This document shows, piece by piece, positions 7,358 through 17,300 of a stretch of 64,000 nucleotides of DNA (the stretch's first letter is position 1; every line of letters starts with the position of its first letter). The stretch is from NCBI GenBank assembly GCA_910584475.1, contig CAJUBD010000013.1, positions 44,742-108,741 on the forward strand, read 5' to 3'. The DNA is from an uncultured Treponema sp. (GTDB taxonomy: Bacteria; Spirochaetota; Spirochaetia; Treponematales; Treponemataceae). A program made the translations under genes and the position numbers. The notes beneath the pieces were generated by a model that was given only the letters and a program-made list of their open reading frames with translations, made no database searches and was not told the DNA's origin.

Positions 7358-10214
7358 CCTGAAAATTGTCGCTACAATAATATTTCTTCTCTCGTGCGCG
7401 TTCGGCGCGTATTATAGCGTAAAGAAATTTTACGAAAGCATAAACGCGTCTTTGACGAAATTGAATGAAAAGCCGATCGCGACGATTACATTTAAATATA
7501 AGACGGCGCAAAGAAAATTTGAAGAGAGAATGGTTTGGGACAGACTAAAACAAAATTCTCCCGTATATGACGGCGACACGATTCGCACCGCGCCAGAATC
7601 TGAAGCCACGATTTATTTTGAAGACGGCAACATTATGGCTTTGGGCGAAAATACTATGGCGCAAGTTTTTTTCCATGACGGAAAAATGCTTACAAGCGTG
7701 GACGGTGGATCTGTGGTCGTGAATTCCACTGACGCTTCAAATGGCGCGGTCGTTATGATGGGAAATTCCAAGCTTGAATTAGATGCCGGCTCTTCAGTCG
7801 GAACGAATTTTTCACCGGACAGCGGAGCGCAAATCAATGTTATGGAAGGCGGCGCTGTTTTCAGCAACGAATCTGGCGAGGCGCAGGCTATAGAAGAGGG
7901 AAAGTCGCTCGCGCTCGATGAAAATAGCTCCGTAAAAATCGTCCCGCTTATCACCGTGAAGTCGCCGCGTCCGAACGAAAAGATTTTGAATTTTACGGGC
8001 GAAATGCAATCCGTGGATTTTAAATGGGATGTGCAAAATTTGGCGGAAGACGATTTTCTTGTAATTGAAATTGCAAGCGACAAAAAATTCAAGAATGTAA
8101 TCGAAAAAAAGGAACTGAAAAATTTAAATGAAATAAAGGTCAATTTGGAAAACGATATTTCATATTGGAGAATTTTTCCTCAAAATGCGGGACAAGAATT
8201 TTCGGCGCAAAACAAAATTACCGTCTTTGAAGCGACTCCGCCTGAGCTGGTCGTTCCGAAAGACGAGTCCAGTTTTTCTTACAAGACAGACACGCCGGAC
8301 GTGCGATTTTCGTGGAGACAAAACGGCTTTGAGACCGCGTTTGAATTTGAAGTGGCGGACAATCCGCAAATGGAAAACCCTGCGGTAAAGCAACGCGTCA
8401 CTACGGCATCGAGCATCGTTTCTTCGCTTGGAGAGGGCACTTGGTTTTGGCGAGTGACTCCATATTATACGATAAACAACGCGGGGCTTGCAGGCTCATC
8501 CGATGTGCATTCTTTTGAAATAACGCGACGCGAAACTTTGGATGCGGCGGAATTGACGATGCCGGCTTTTGGAGAAATTATAAATACTTCGCAAAAAGAT
8601 TTGCTTCAATTTTCTTGGAAGAAAAATCCCGAAGTTTCCGAATACGAAATCGTGATTTCTCAAGATCCTGAATGCCGTGACGCGAAAATCAAGGAAAGGG
8701 TAAATTCAAATTTCTTTTCGCTTAAGGCCTCGGAGCAATCTATGCGAAAAGGCACTTGGTATTGGCAAGTCACACAATTGGACAAGCACGGCGATGTTTC
8801 CAAGCCTTCGCAAATATGGCGTTTTGATACGGATGAAATTCAGTTTGAACAGAGGCTTGTCTATCCGCCCGAGAATTTCACTGTGAACGACGAAAATGTT
8901 TCTGACTTGCGATTTGCATGGAAAACAAACATCCCTGGCGAAACAGTTTTGCAAATAGCGCGCGACGAGAATTTTTTGCAAGTCGTTTTAGACCAAACGA
9001 ACGCCGAAGACACGAAAAATTTTTCGGGCGCGAATTTGGCAGGCGGAAGTTATTTTTGGCGAATTGTCGCAAAAGAAGATCCGCAAAAATATGCGACGAC
9101 GGCGCGCTCGTTCAACGTAATCGCTCCGCTTGAAAAACCAAATTTGCTCTCGCCTGCGAGCGACGCTTTGCTTTTGGTACGCACTGGTACGAGAAGCGTT
9201 TTTTCTTGGAATGAAGTTTCGGGCGCGGATTATTATTTGTTCAATTTTTATTCTTCGGAAAATTTGGAAGAGCCAATTTATTCAAGGCAAGTTACCTCGA
9301 ACAATTATTCTTTCGCGCTGGAAAATTTCCCCAATGGCGAATACGCTTGGTCCGTGCGAGCCGGCGCGGAAGAAAAAAGTTATGTTGACGCGCAAGTGAG
9401 CGAAACGAGCGAAAGCTCGATTCGCATTCGACAGATTCGGAATGTCGCGCTCACTTTTCCTGCGAACGGCACGCGGTTTGAGGAGAAAGCGGCGCGCGAA
9501 AATCCTGGCGTAGTGAGGTGGAATCCAAACGAGCAAAATCTCGCCAGTTCGAATTTCACAATCAGCCGAAACGCCAACGGAATTTCGCGTCCGGTTTTTT
9601 CTATGCGAAATCCTCCGCGCGAAATCCGCCTTCCGCCGCTCGAGCCGGGCACGTATTATTGGACGGTGAGCGCACGCACTGTGGAAGGAATCGACGTTTC
9701 CGCGCGCGCGAGAAATTTCATTGTGAACGAAAAAATCGTAGTCGCCACGCCGCCTGTCGAAGTTCCGCCGAAGCCGAAAGTCGAACCAGAGCCGGAAGTG
9801 AAAGTCGCAGAGGAAAAGCACGAGCCGCTACAAGAGGTGAAGCCTTTGGGCACGATAAAACTTCTTGGCGAAGCGGCGAACAATACGGTTTTCGACGCGG
9901 AAAGAATTCGTCAAAGTCGCGCGATAACTTTTGAATGGACGCCCGTTCCAGAAGCCAACGAATATTTGTTCGTGCTTCAAAACGATCGCGGTCAAACTTT
10001 GATTACGCGCACTTTCAGCCAAACGAAATTCCAATTGAACGATATGGCGGATTTGGGAGGGGGACATTATACTTGGTCGGTGCAGGCATTGAAAAATTCC
10101 GAGGACGGAAAACTTGAGCGCAGCGGTGAGCCTTCGGTCTCGATGTTCGACATTGATATGCCGGAAATCGACGAAATCATAATCAACGACACGGGAATTC
10201 TTTATGGATTTTAG
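7320..10214 (+). CDS. FecR-domain membrane protein with Ig/Fn3-like repeats
   Basis: 964 residues. A basic N-terminus and one membrane helix (about 16-34) are followed by a FecR-like beta domain (about 50-210; phrases GDTIRTAPESEATIYFEDGN and GSVVVNS). The rest is a series of about six beta-sandwich repeats with the pattern SP-x(n)-W-x(4)-A-x-x-Y-x-F-x(n)-G-x-Y-x-W-x-V (for example WFWRVTPYY, WYWQVTQLD, YFWRIVAKE, YYWTVSART). A Pro/Glu-rich linker (VEVPPKPKVEPEPEV) precedes the last repeat. It is probably periplasmic and anchored in the inner membrane. TTG 7320 is chosen because AGGGA lies upstream and later ATGs would remove the membrane helix. It overlaps the next gene by 11 bp. Confidence 0.75.
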   Translation: MTKKRKSTKFRDSLKIVATIIFLLSCAFGAYYSVKKFYESINASLTKLNEKPIATITFKYKTAQRKFEERMVWDRLKQNSPVYDGDTIRTAPESEATIYFEDGNIMALGENTMAQVFFHDGKMLTSVDGGSVVVNSTDASNGAVVMMGNSKLELDAGSSVGTNFSPDSGAQINVMEGGAVFSNESGEAQAIEEGKSLALDENSSVKIVPLITVKSPRPNEKILNFTGEMQSVDFKWDVQNLAEDDFLVIEIASDKKFKNVIEKKELKNLNEIKVNLENDISYWRIFPQNAGQEFSAQNKITVFEATPPELVVPKDESSFSYKTDTPDVRFSWRQNGFETAFEFEVADNPQMENPAVKQRVTTASSIVSSLGEGTWFWRVTPYYTINNAGLAGSSDVHSFEITRRETLDAAELTMPAFGEIINTSQKDLLQFSWKKNPEVSEYEIVISQDPECRDAKIKERVNSNFFSLKASEQSMRKGTWYWQVTQLDKHGDVSKPSQIWRFDTDEIQFEQRLVYPPENFTVNDENVSDLRFAWKTNIPGETVLQIARDENFLQVVLDQTNAEDTKNFSGANLAGGSYFWRIVAKEDPQKYATTARSFNVIAPLEKPNLLSPASDALLLVRTGTRSVFSWNEVSGADYYLFNFYSSENLEEPIYSRQVTSNNYSFALENFPNGEYAWSVRAGAEEKSYVDAQVSETSESSIRIRQIRNVALTFPANGTRFEEKAARENPGVVRWNPNEQNLASSNFTISRNANGISRPVFSMRNPPREIRLPPLEPGTYYWTVSARTVEGIDVSARARNFIVNEKIVVATPPVEVPPKPKVEPEPEVKVAEEKHEPLQEVKPLGTIKLLGEAANNTVFDAERIRQSRAITFEWTPVPEANEYLFVLQNDRGQTLITRTFSQTKFQLNDMADLGGGHYTWSVQALKNSEDGKLERSGEPSVSMFDIDMPEIDEIIINDTGILYGF

Positions 10215-11880
10215 GCGAGCGGCTTTCTTGACAGCGGCTTTTCTCACCACGAATTTTTTCGCGGGAAAAATTTATGCGCAAGAAATTCAAGCAAGCGCGG
10301 AAGAAATTCCCGTCAAAGAAATCAAGGAAATTTCTAGTGAAGGTTTTTTGAAGGCGAATCTTGACGAACTTTCTGCTGAAGAAATTTCCAAGTCTGAAAA
10401 TAAAATTGAAAAATTTGAAGAAGAAGTTGCGAGCGAATCCGAAGAAAATTTTTCGCCTAAAAACTCCGACGAATCGAAATTGAAAGAGGGCAATTCCGAA
10501 AATGAAAATTTAGAAGGCGAAAGTCCAGAATTCGGAATTCCCGAAAATGAAAATTTGAAAAACGAAATTTCGGAAGGAGAAGGGAATTCTGCCGAATCCT
10601 CGAACGAAAACGAAGACGGGATTTTTGAAACAGGAATTTCTGCGAAGGAAAATTCCGCTGAAATTGGCGAAGATAAATCCGAGGCGGAAAAAAATCCGCC
10701 GATTGCTCCGAAGGCCGAACTCAAAAAAAATTATCACATTGAAAAAGATTCGCGGCAAAGGACTAAATTCGTGCAGCGTTTGAGTTGGCAGGAAATTCCG
10801 AATGTGGAAAATTATGAAATTGAAATTCAAAAATTTGTCGGCGATGAAAATTTGGATTATTTAGCGAAAGGTTATGACGGAAATTACGAAACGATTTTGA
10901 ATGAAACTGTGCCGCAGAATTTCATTGAAGTTTCACTTGAAGCGGGCGAATATCGTTTTCAAATTTCGGCGGCGAATTTGCTGGACAGAGAAAAGAAATC
11001 CGAGTGGAAAAAATTTACGGTTTTGAAGGCGATTATGCCGAAGATAGATTCGGTTCAGCCGAAAAAAATTAACGTAAATTCTGAAAAAAGCAACGACGGC
11101 ATTTTTTCACTACACGGAGAAAATCTTTTGGCGGAAACTTCGTTCACGTTGCTTGTGGCGGAAAATGAAGGCGCGGAGCGCGAAATTTCAAAAGGAAAAA
11201 TCTTGGAAGTTTCGCCTGACGGAAAAACGGCGCGCGTTCAATTTGATTCGGAAAAAATCCTTGAAGGCAGTTACAAAATTTCTGCGAAAAATCCGGGTGA
11301 CTTTTCCGACATTTCCGAAAACATTTTTGCAAAGCCGAAAGCCATTACGTTTGAAGCAGTTCAGTTGAGCGCGGGATATTTTTTGCCGATAATGTTTTAT
11401 GACGGAACGCTTGAAAAATATATGAATTCGAAAATTATGTTTTTGAACGCGACTGCGGACATTTCGTTGATTTTCTCAGCCCGCAAAAAAGTGCTTTTCG
11501 GCGCGGGACTTGATGCGAGTTTTTCGCGCATTTCAGGGAAAACGTCACTTTACAAATTCAGCGGAAATTATTTGACGGGAATGTTCAACTTGATTTATCA
11601 GGCGCATTTCATTCCCAAAAAGTTGATTTTGGAATTGCATGCTGGCGTAGGCGTGGCGGCGCTTTTCGATGCGAAGTTCGACTATTCGTCCGTGCAATTT
11701 TCTAGTCCAGATTTGAGTGTAATAGGATTGGCATTTGGCGGCGGTTTTGCGCTGCAATATCATCCTGGCAAAGCCGAGCATTTCTTTTTGGCGGCGGGCG
11801 CGGATTTCGTTCACGCGAAATTTAAAGATATGTCTTGCGGAAATATTTCTCCGCAAATTTCATTTGGAGTGAAATTCTGA
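10204..11880 (+). CDS. Exported protein with Glu-rich linker, Fn3/TIG-like domains and a C-terminal outer-membrane beta-barrel
   Basis: 558 residues. Signal peptide 1-26 (AAFLTAAFLTTNFFAGKIYAQ), then about 150 residues of Glu/Ser/Asn-rich low-complexity sequence, one Fn3-like domain (QRLSWQEIPNVENYEIEI), a TIG/IPT-like domain (about 280-375, MPKIDSVQPKKI...LHGENL), and an alternating hydrophobic C-terminal part (about 380-558) ending in Phe (SFGVKF), as in outer-membrane barrels. The overlap with the FecR gene and the shared repeat type suggest that the two proteins work together across the periplasm. I recall that the equivalent T. pallidum protein binds fibronectin (TP0483), unverified. Ligand and function here are not shown. 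Confidence 0.6.
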   Translation: MDFRRAAFLTAAFLTTNFFAGKIYAQEIQASAEEIPVKEIKEISSEGFLKANLDELSAEEISKSENKIEKFEEEVASESEENFSPKNSDESKLKEGNSENENLEGESPEFGIPENENLKNEISEGEGNSAESSNENEDGIFETGISAKENSAEIGEDKSEAEKNPPIAPKAELKKNYHIEKDSRQRTKFVQRLSWQEIPNVENYEIEIQKFVGDENLDYLAKGYDGNYETILNETVPQNFIEVSLEAGEYRFQISAANLLDREKKSEWKKFTVLKAIMPKIDSVQPKKINVNSEKSNDGIFSLHGENLLAETSFTLLVAENEGAEREISKGKILEVSPDGKTARVQFDSEKILEGSYKISAKNPGDFSDISENIFAKPKAITFEAVQLSAGYFLPIMFYDGTLEKYMNSKIMFLNATADISLIFSARKKVLFGAGLDASFSRISGKTSLYKFSGNYLTGMFNLIYQAHFIPKKLILELHAGVGVAALFDAKFDYSSVQFSSPDLSVIGLAFGGGFALQYHPGKAEHFFLAAGADFVHAKFKDMSCGNISPQISFGVKF

Positions 11881-11939
11881 TGAAAGGCAATTTTTCTGCT
11901 ACCCCCCCACATATAAAATTTCGCTGTGGTGATATTGTG

Positions 11940-14282
11940 ATGAAAAATCGCATTCGCCAGAAGATAAATTTCATCAAGATTTTCTTGCCAATCTGCGTGG
12001 CGGCTCTGCTTTCTGCTTGTGACTTGCTCGAAGAATCTCCGAAAGATTTTTTGGAAGACTACGGCAGCATAGCGAGCGTGGCGAAGACGGAATTTTCAAC
12101 TGAATTAGTTCCACAAGGCGCGTGGCAGAACATCGGCTCAAGCGGCGATTTTACCATAAATTACATTATAGAAAATCCGGGCGATCACCGTTTGCGCGCG
12201 AAAGTGACTTTTCCCGATGAAGTCGCGCCTTTTGACAGCATTGTTTTTCCTGAAAATGACGGCTTGTTGCGAAGCTGGACGGAAGTAGTGGACGATGGCG
12301 CAGGCAGCACTACGCAGACTACGCGAACCGAAAGTGAAACGAATTTTTTAAAAAGCTCGTTCAGCATAAAATTTTCTAAAGATTTTCTCGCCAGAATTGA
12401 CGGCGACATTTTGAAATTCGACATTTCGCCCACGGTGCTCCTTTATCGCGCGGATTTTGGCGCGGAAGAGCGTCCGCAAAGTTCGCACACAATTCGCTTG
12501 CGATGCAACACTCCGCCCGAGAAAATTTCCAACGCGGTGGGAGAAAAAATTGTAGCGGACGGAAGCGAAACGTTGGTGCTCGCGATTGAATTGCCCGCGC
12601 TCAAAATGGACGACAAATCTTTGACGGTGGAAGAAAATGGACGGACGCATGTTTTTGATTTGCCACTTGCCGATGGCTCAAAATCTGCTGATGGACTTTG
12701 GACGATTTCTTCCGCTGAGCCTGAGGGAACAGTGGCGGCGACTTATGACGAAGACGGCAATACAATTACGCTTGACAGCGCGGACTGCTACATTATTACC
12801 GACATTGACATAAAAGAACTTGCGCCGTTTAACATCGCGCTCACTTTGACGGACGAAGGCGGGCTTACTTCGCAATGTTCGTTCACGTCGCATGGACGAA
12901 AACTTGATGTGCCATATTCCACTTCCGCTGCAACGCTTGAACAAGATGAAAGCGACGGAATGGCGGCCTACACTTTGCAAGCCACCGATGGCGCGACAAT
13001 ACATTACACGGTTACACAAACATCGCCAGTTGGCGGCGCGTACAGTGATTCGGGAAGCGGCACAACTCCGCTTGAAATAAAATTGCCGGCGGGCACTTTC
13101 ACCATAGAGGCGCATGCGGAAAAAGAAGGCTTCGTGAAATCCGACGATTTCACGGAAAGCGTCACCGTAAATCCGAGTGTTTTCTTTGTGAGAGCGGAAG
13201 GCGACGACGCAAGCGGAAACGGCTCGAAAAGTGTGCCTTTCGCGACAATCAAAAAAGCTGTCGATTCATTTATGTCATTTGCGCTCGCTCCCACGAGCGC
13301 GAAGATTTTCATTTTGGACGACATTTATATAGGAGATGGTGATGCCGTGTCAATCACCGGCATGAATTTGACCTTACGAGGTTGCAAAGACGGAAATGTC
13401 GGAAGCCGCGTTACCATTTCGTGCGCGCTTACAAGCGGTTCGCTTTTCGACATAGGCGGAAGCGCGAGTATGCTCGACTTGGACATTTCGCAAACCACAG
13501 ATTCCATCGCAAGTGGCGGAGTGGACAAGGCGATTTCTGTAAGCAACGGCGGAACGCTCAATATGGAAAACGTTTCAATCAGCGGAATGAAAGTTTCTTC
13601 AAGCGGCATTTTGGTGGAAAGCGGCGGAACGCTCAATTTGAAAAATGTCTCGATAAATGGAAACACAACTTCGGGTGGCGCATTGCGTTTGGAAGGCGAC
13701 TTGAACATTTCAGGCGGCGTGAAAATCATTGGAAACACGGCGGCTTCGGGCAGCAGTTTGAATTTGTATTTGCCTGATGGAAAAACGCTCGCGATAAATT
13801 CCGGCTCACTCAACGGAACGCAAATCGGCATTTCTACTCAAACTGCGCCAACGCAAGTCGCACCTGTAATAATCACAAGCGGACATTACGGCGGGAGCGA
13901 CACGCTCGGCGCGTACATAAGCGACAAAGATTATGCGCTGAAACTAAATGCAAGTAACGAAGTCCAACTTACTTTAAGCGGCGGCAGTGGTACGATAACG
14001 CCAAATCCGCCAGCAACGTTGACATTCTCGTCTAGTACTGCAAACATGAGCGATGGGATTGAATTCACGATTTCGGCAAGCGACGGCGCGAACGCAATCG
14101 CCGCGTCGGACATAATTTGGGCATTAGAAATTTATCAAGGAAGCGTTTCCACTGGCATTCGTTCAAACTCAAACATAATCAAAATTCCTTCATCTTATAG
14201 CGCAGGTACTTATGTGATAAAAATCAATGCAAGATACAGTGGGCAACCATACAGCGATGAATTAAATTACAATAAGACATAA
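11940..14282 (+). CDS. Lipoprotein with C-terminal beta-helix repeats
   Basis: 780 residues from ATG 11940, chosen because it gives a standard lipoprotein signal (basic start, hydrophobic core, lipobox LLSAC with Cys at about 26). An alternative ATG at 11880 overlaps the previous stop, has GGAG upstream and would add 20 residues through a C7 tract (11902-11908). Domains: Ig-like beta regions (about 30-420), then from about 430 a parallel beta-helix region of the DUF1565 type (FFVRAEGDDASGNGSKSVPFATIKKAVDS) with short repeats of the NGGTLNMENVSISGM type, and a final Ig-like domain. Expected to be a membrane-anchored, possibly surface-exposed protein. The next gene encodes a longer relative. 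Confidence 0.65.
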   Translation: MKNRIRQKINFIKIFLPICVAALLSACDLLEESPKDFLEDYGSIASVAKTEFSTELVPQGAWQNIGSSGDFTINYIIENPGDHRLRAKVTFPDEVAPFDSIVFPENDGLLRSWTEVVDDGAGSTTQTTRTESETNFLKSSFSIKFSKDFLARIDGDILKFDISPTVLLYRADFGAEERPQSSHTIRLRCNTPPEKISNAVGEKIVADGSETLVLAIELPALKMDDKSLTVEENGRTHVFDLPLADGSKSADGLWTISSAEPEGTVAATYDEDGNTITLDSADCYIITDIDIKELAPFNIALTLTDEGGLTSQCSFTSHGRKLDVPYSTSAATLEQDESDGMAAYTLQATDGATIHYTVTQTSPVGGAYSDSGSGTTPLEIKLPAGTFTIEAHAEKEGFVKSDDFTESVTVNPSVFFVRAEGDDASGNGSKSVPFATIKKAVDSFMSFALAPTSAKIFILDDIYIGDGDAVSITGMNLTLRGCKDGNVGSRVTISCALTSGSLFDIGGSASMLDLDISQTTDSIASGGVDKAISVSNGGTLNMENVSISGMKVSSSGILVESGGTLNLKNVSINGNTTSGGALRLEGDLNISGGVKIIGNTAASGSSLNLYLPDGKTLAINSGSLNGTQIGISTQTAPTQVAPVIITSGHYGGSDTLGAYISDKDYALKLNASNEVQLTLSGGSGTITPNPPATLTFSSSTANMSDGIEFTISASDGANAIAASDIIWALEIYQGSVSTGIRSNSNIIKIPSSYSAGTYVIKINARYSGQPYSDELNYNKT

Positions 14283-14291
14283 ATTTCGTGT

Positions 14292-14297
14292 TATAAT
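14292..14297 (+). promoter_or_regulatory. Candidate -10 box before the large beta-helix lipoprotein gene
   Basis: TATAAT 14292-14297 lies 23 nt before ATG 14321, with AAGGAAGAA as Shine-Dalgarno. No convincing -35 is seen, so this may be a weak or regulated internal promoter. Confidence 0.4.
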
Positions 14298-14320
14298 AAT
14301 TTAGAATATTTAAGGAAGAA

Positions 14321-17300
14321 ATGACAAGGAAAAATTTTTTTTGCAAATTGAACTTTCTCATTGTGCTTGCGGCGATTTTTACTGCGCTCGTTTTGGGTGG
14401 ATGCGACAATTTGCTTTCTTCCGACTTGGCGAAAAACCTGAACGCGGATTCCGCGCAAATACAAGAAGGTTATGGAACGGTGAGCGGAAGCGTGGCTTCT
14501 GCGAACACGAGTTCTGCCGCGGCGCGAACTGCTATTGCGGATATTAATTTAAGTAATATTTCCTACACAATTTTTGCAGAAAACGGCTCTCAAAAAATCT
14601 TTGGCACGGTGGAAGCCAATGGAACTTTCTTCATCACGCTTCCTTTTGGCACTTGGGCGATTACTGTAAATGGCTCTAATGCCGATGCTCCTATTTTATC
14701 GCAAACAAAAAATATTACGCTTTCCACTAACTCTCCGAGCACGACTTTGGATTTTAATCCAACTTTTTCCACAAATCCTGCGCTTGGCGAGGGTACAATT
14801 TCCTTGAATGTTTCGTTTCCCGCTAGAGTTGACGACACTTCCACAATTCAAAATGTAGAATACATTTTGCAAAAAGACGAAACAAAAATTCCGGTAAACG
14901 TGAGTGCGACTGATGTCGCTAATGGAAGTTTTATAATCCAACACACTCTCGCAGATTTGGGCGCATACAATCTTACGATAAATTTCTACGGCGATTTTTC
15001 CAATCTCGTCTATCGCATCGACCAAATCGTAAATGTCTATGCCAATTTAACTACGGATGAATTCCATGGAAGTGCGCCGTACATTTCGGGCGGACAAATC
15101 GTGCTCGATGATGACCGTCTGAAAGAATTCCAGAACACCACGCTCTATGTAGGCGGCACAGACATAAACGGCAAGCCCGCAAGCGACACGAACACTGGAA
15201 CGCAGTTCGATCCGCTCGCGACACTCAACCGTGCGTTGGAATTGATGAACAATTCCGATTTTGATAACAGTACGGAATTCCGCGTCTTCCTAAAGGGCGA
15301 TGTCGGGGATGGCGCATCGCTTTCATTGAACGAAAAACTCACGATAGCGAGCGCGGACGGCACGGCTCACACGATAACAGGTTTGGGGCGCACATTCACT
15401 GTAGCCTCTAACGCTGAACTGACGGTGCAAGACATTAACTTCGAGAAGATAGACTTTGCTGTGGCGACAGGTTCGACACTTTCCGCGAAAAGCGTGAATT
15501 TCAAGGACATAGGCTTTACCGTAGAAGGCACAGTTGACATGGACTCCTGTATCGTGGACGGCGGCAACAGTGCGGGCGGCGTGTATGTCAAAAGTGGCAG
15601 CATGTTCACGATGAAGGGCGGCGAAATAAAGAACTGTCATTCGAATATGTATGGCGGCGGGCTTTGCATTCAGGGCACGGTGGAACTCACAGGCACAAAA
15701 TTAATCGGCTGCTCTGCGGAAAATCTGGGCGGCGCAGTTTATATCGCCAATACTGGCACGTTCAAGATGAACGGTGGAGAAATCAGCGGCAATACGACTG
15801 ATGGCGACGGAGCCGGAGTGTACGTTGCCGATGGCGGAACATTCACTATGAGCGGCTCGGCAAAAATTACGGAAGACAACGATGTTTACATTTCAAGCGG
15901 GGTTATCAATATTGCGGACGAACTTTCAGAAGATTTTTTCGCAAGAATAACAATACCTCAAGACCAATACACGAATGGAACTCAAATTATTTACAAAAAC
16001 GGTGCTGGAACAATCACGGATGGCATTTGCGATAAGTTTACGGTCACTCCCGACTCCAACGGTATTGAATGGAAAATTGTTCCCGATGCCACACTCGAGT
16101 ACGGCGTTCTCAAAAGCGAGGCCGACCTTATTTATGTGCGCGGAACAGGCGCGGGCTGGTACGAAGACAATGGCAAGGGCGACATCATTGGCGACGACAA
16201 TAATCTTGGAAACCGCGAGCATCCTTTCGCCACCATACAAAAGGCCGTCGACACAGTGCTCAGCAGAAACGATGGAAGCGAAAGATACACGATTTATGTT
16301 GACGGCGAAGTGACGCTTTCTTCTTCTGACCTTTCAGGTGCGAATGAAATGGCTTCGTTCGCCACGCTTGACAAAACCTTGAATCTAACGATAAAAGCCT
16401 TGTCCGAAACGAAAAAGGCTACGCTCAACGCAGACGGCGCGAACACTTCGAAACGCGTCATAAACGCCACTCCCAATACAGCCAATGGCGGCATATTGAA
16501 TCTCACGCTGGAAAAACTTATCATTAAAAATGGAAATCATACAACTGGAAGAGGCGGCGGAATTCATTTCAATTCTGTGGGAGGCACTCTAAAAATTTCC
16601 GACAGCGACATCATCGACAACAAGGCAAAGCGCGGCGGTGGAATTTCTGTATTTGGCGGCACGTTCACGGCGACAAACTGCAAAATAAGCGGCAACAAGG
16701 CTGACAACACTCCAGACTCAGGCGGCGGTGTTTATCTCGGTGAAAACGGAAAGTTAGAGCTAGAAAATGTGGAAATAAGCGGAAACACGGCGAGCGGACA
16801 AGGCGGCGGAATTTTCGTTGGTGATGGCATCGATTTCGAGATGACAGACGGCACCACGATAAGCAAAAATAAGGCTGCATCGGGCGGTGGAATTTTTGTG
16901 GCAAATACTGCCGCGTTTACTTTGACTGGCGGAACTATCAGCGAAAACGAGTGTAAATATTCAGATTCAGGTTCAGGTGGGGGCATTCGGTTTGGTAATG
17001 ATGGTGCCAGCATTACTGGTAAAGTTACGATTAGAGGCGGCTCAGTCATCGGAAACAGTTCTTACAAAGGCGGAGGAATTTATTCTGCGGGCACGCTTGA
17101 GATGGTGGGGTCGGCAATCATTGAAAATAATAAGGCGATTGGTAGCAACGGCCTTGGCGGTGGCGTGTACATTCAAAGCGGTGGAAAGATGACGATAAGC
17201 GACGGTAAAGTCAGAAACAACACGGCGACGGGAGGCGCGGGAATTTATGCTTTTAGGGCCATGCCTTCCGCAAGCGACATCACGGTTACGATGAGCGGCG

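Noticed and set aside
11902..11908. C7 tract between two possible starts of the first beta-helix lipoprotein, as a phase switch
   Set aside because: Seven bases is short, and the preferred start (11940) lies after the tract, so slippage would not affect the main product. Noted only as an alternative.
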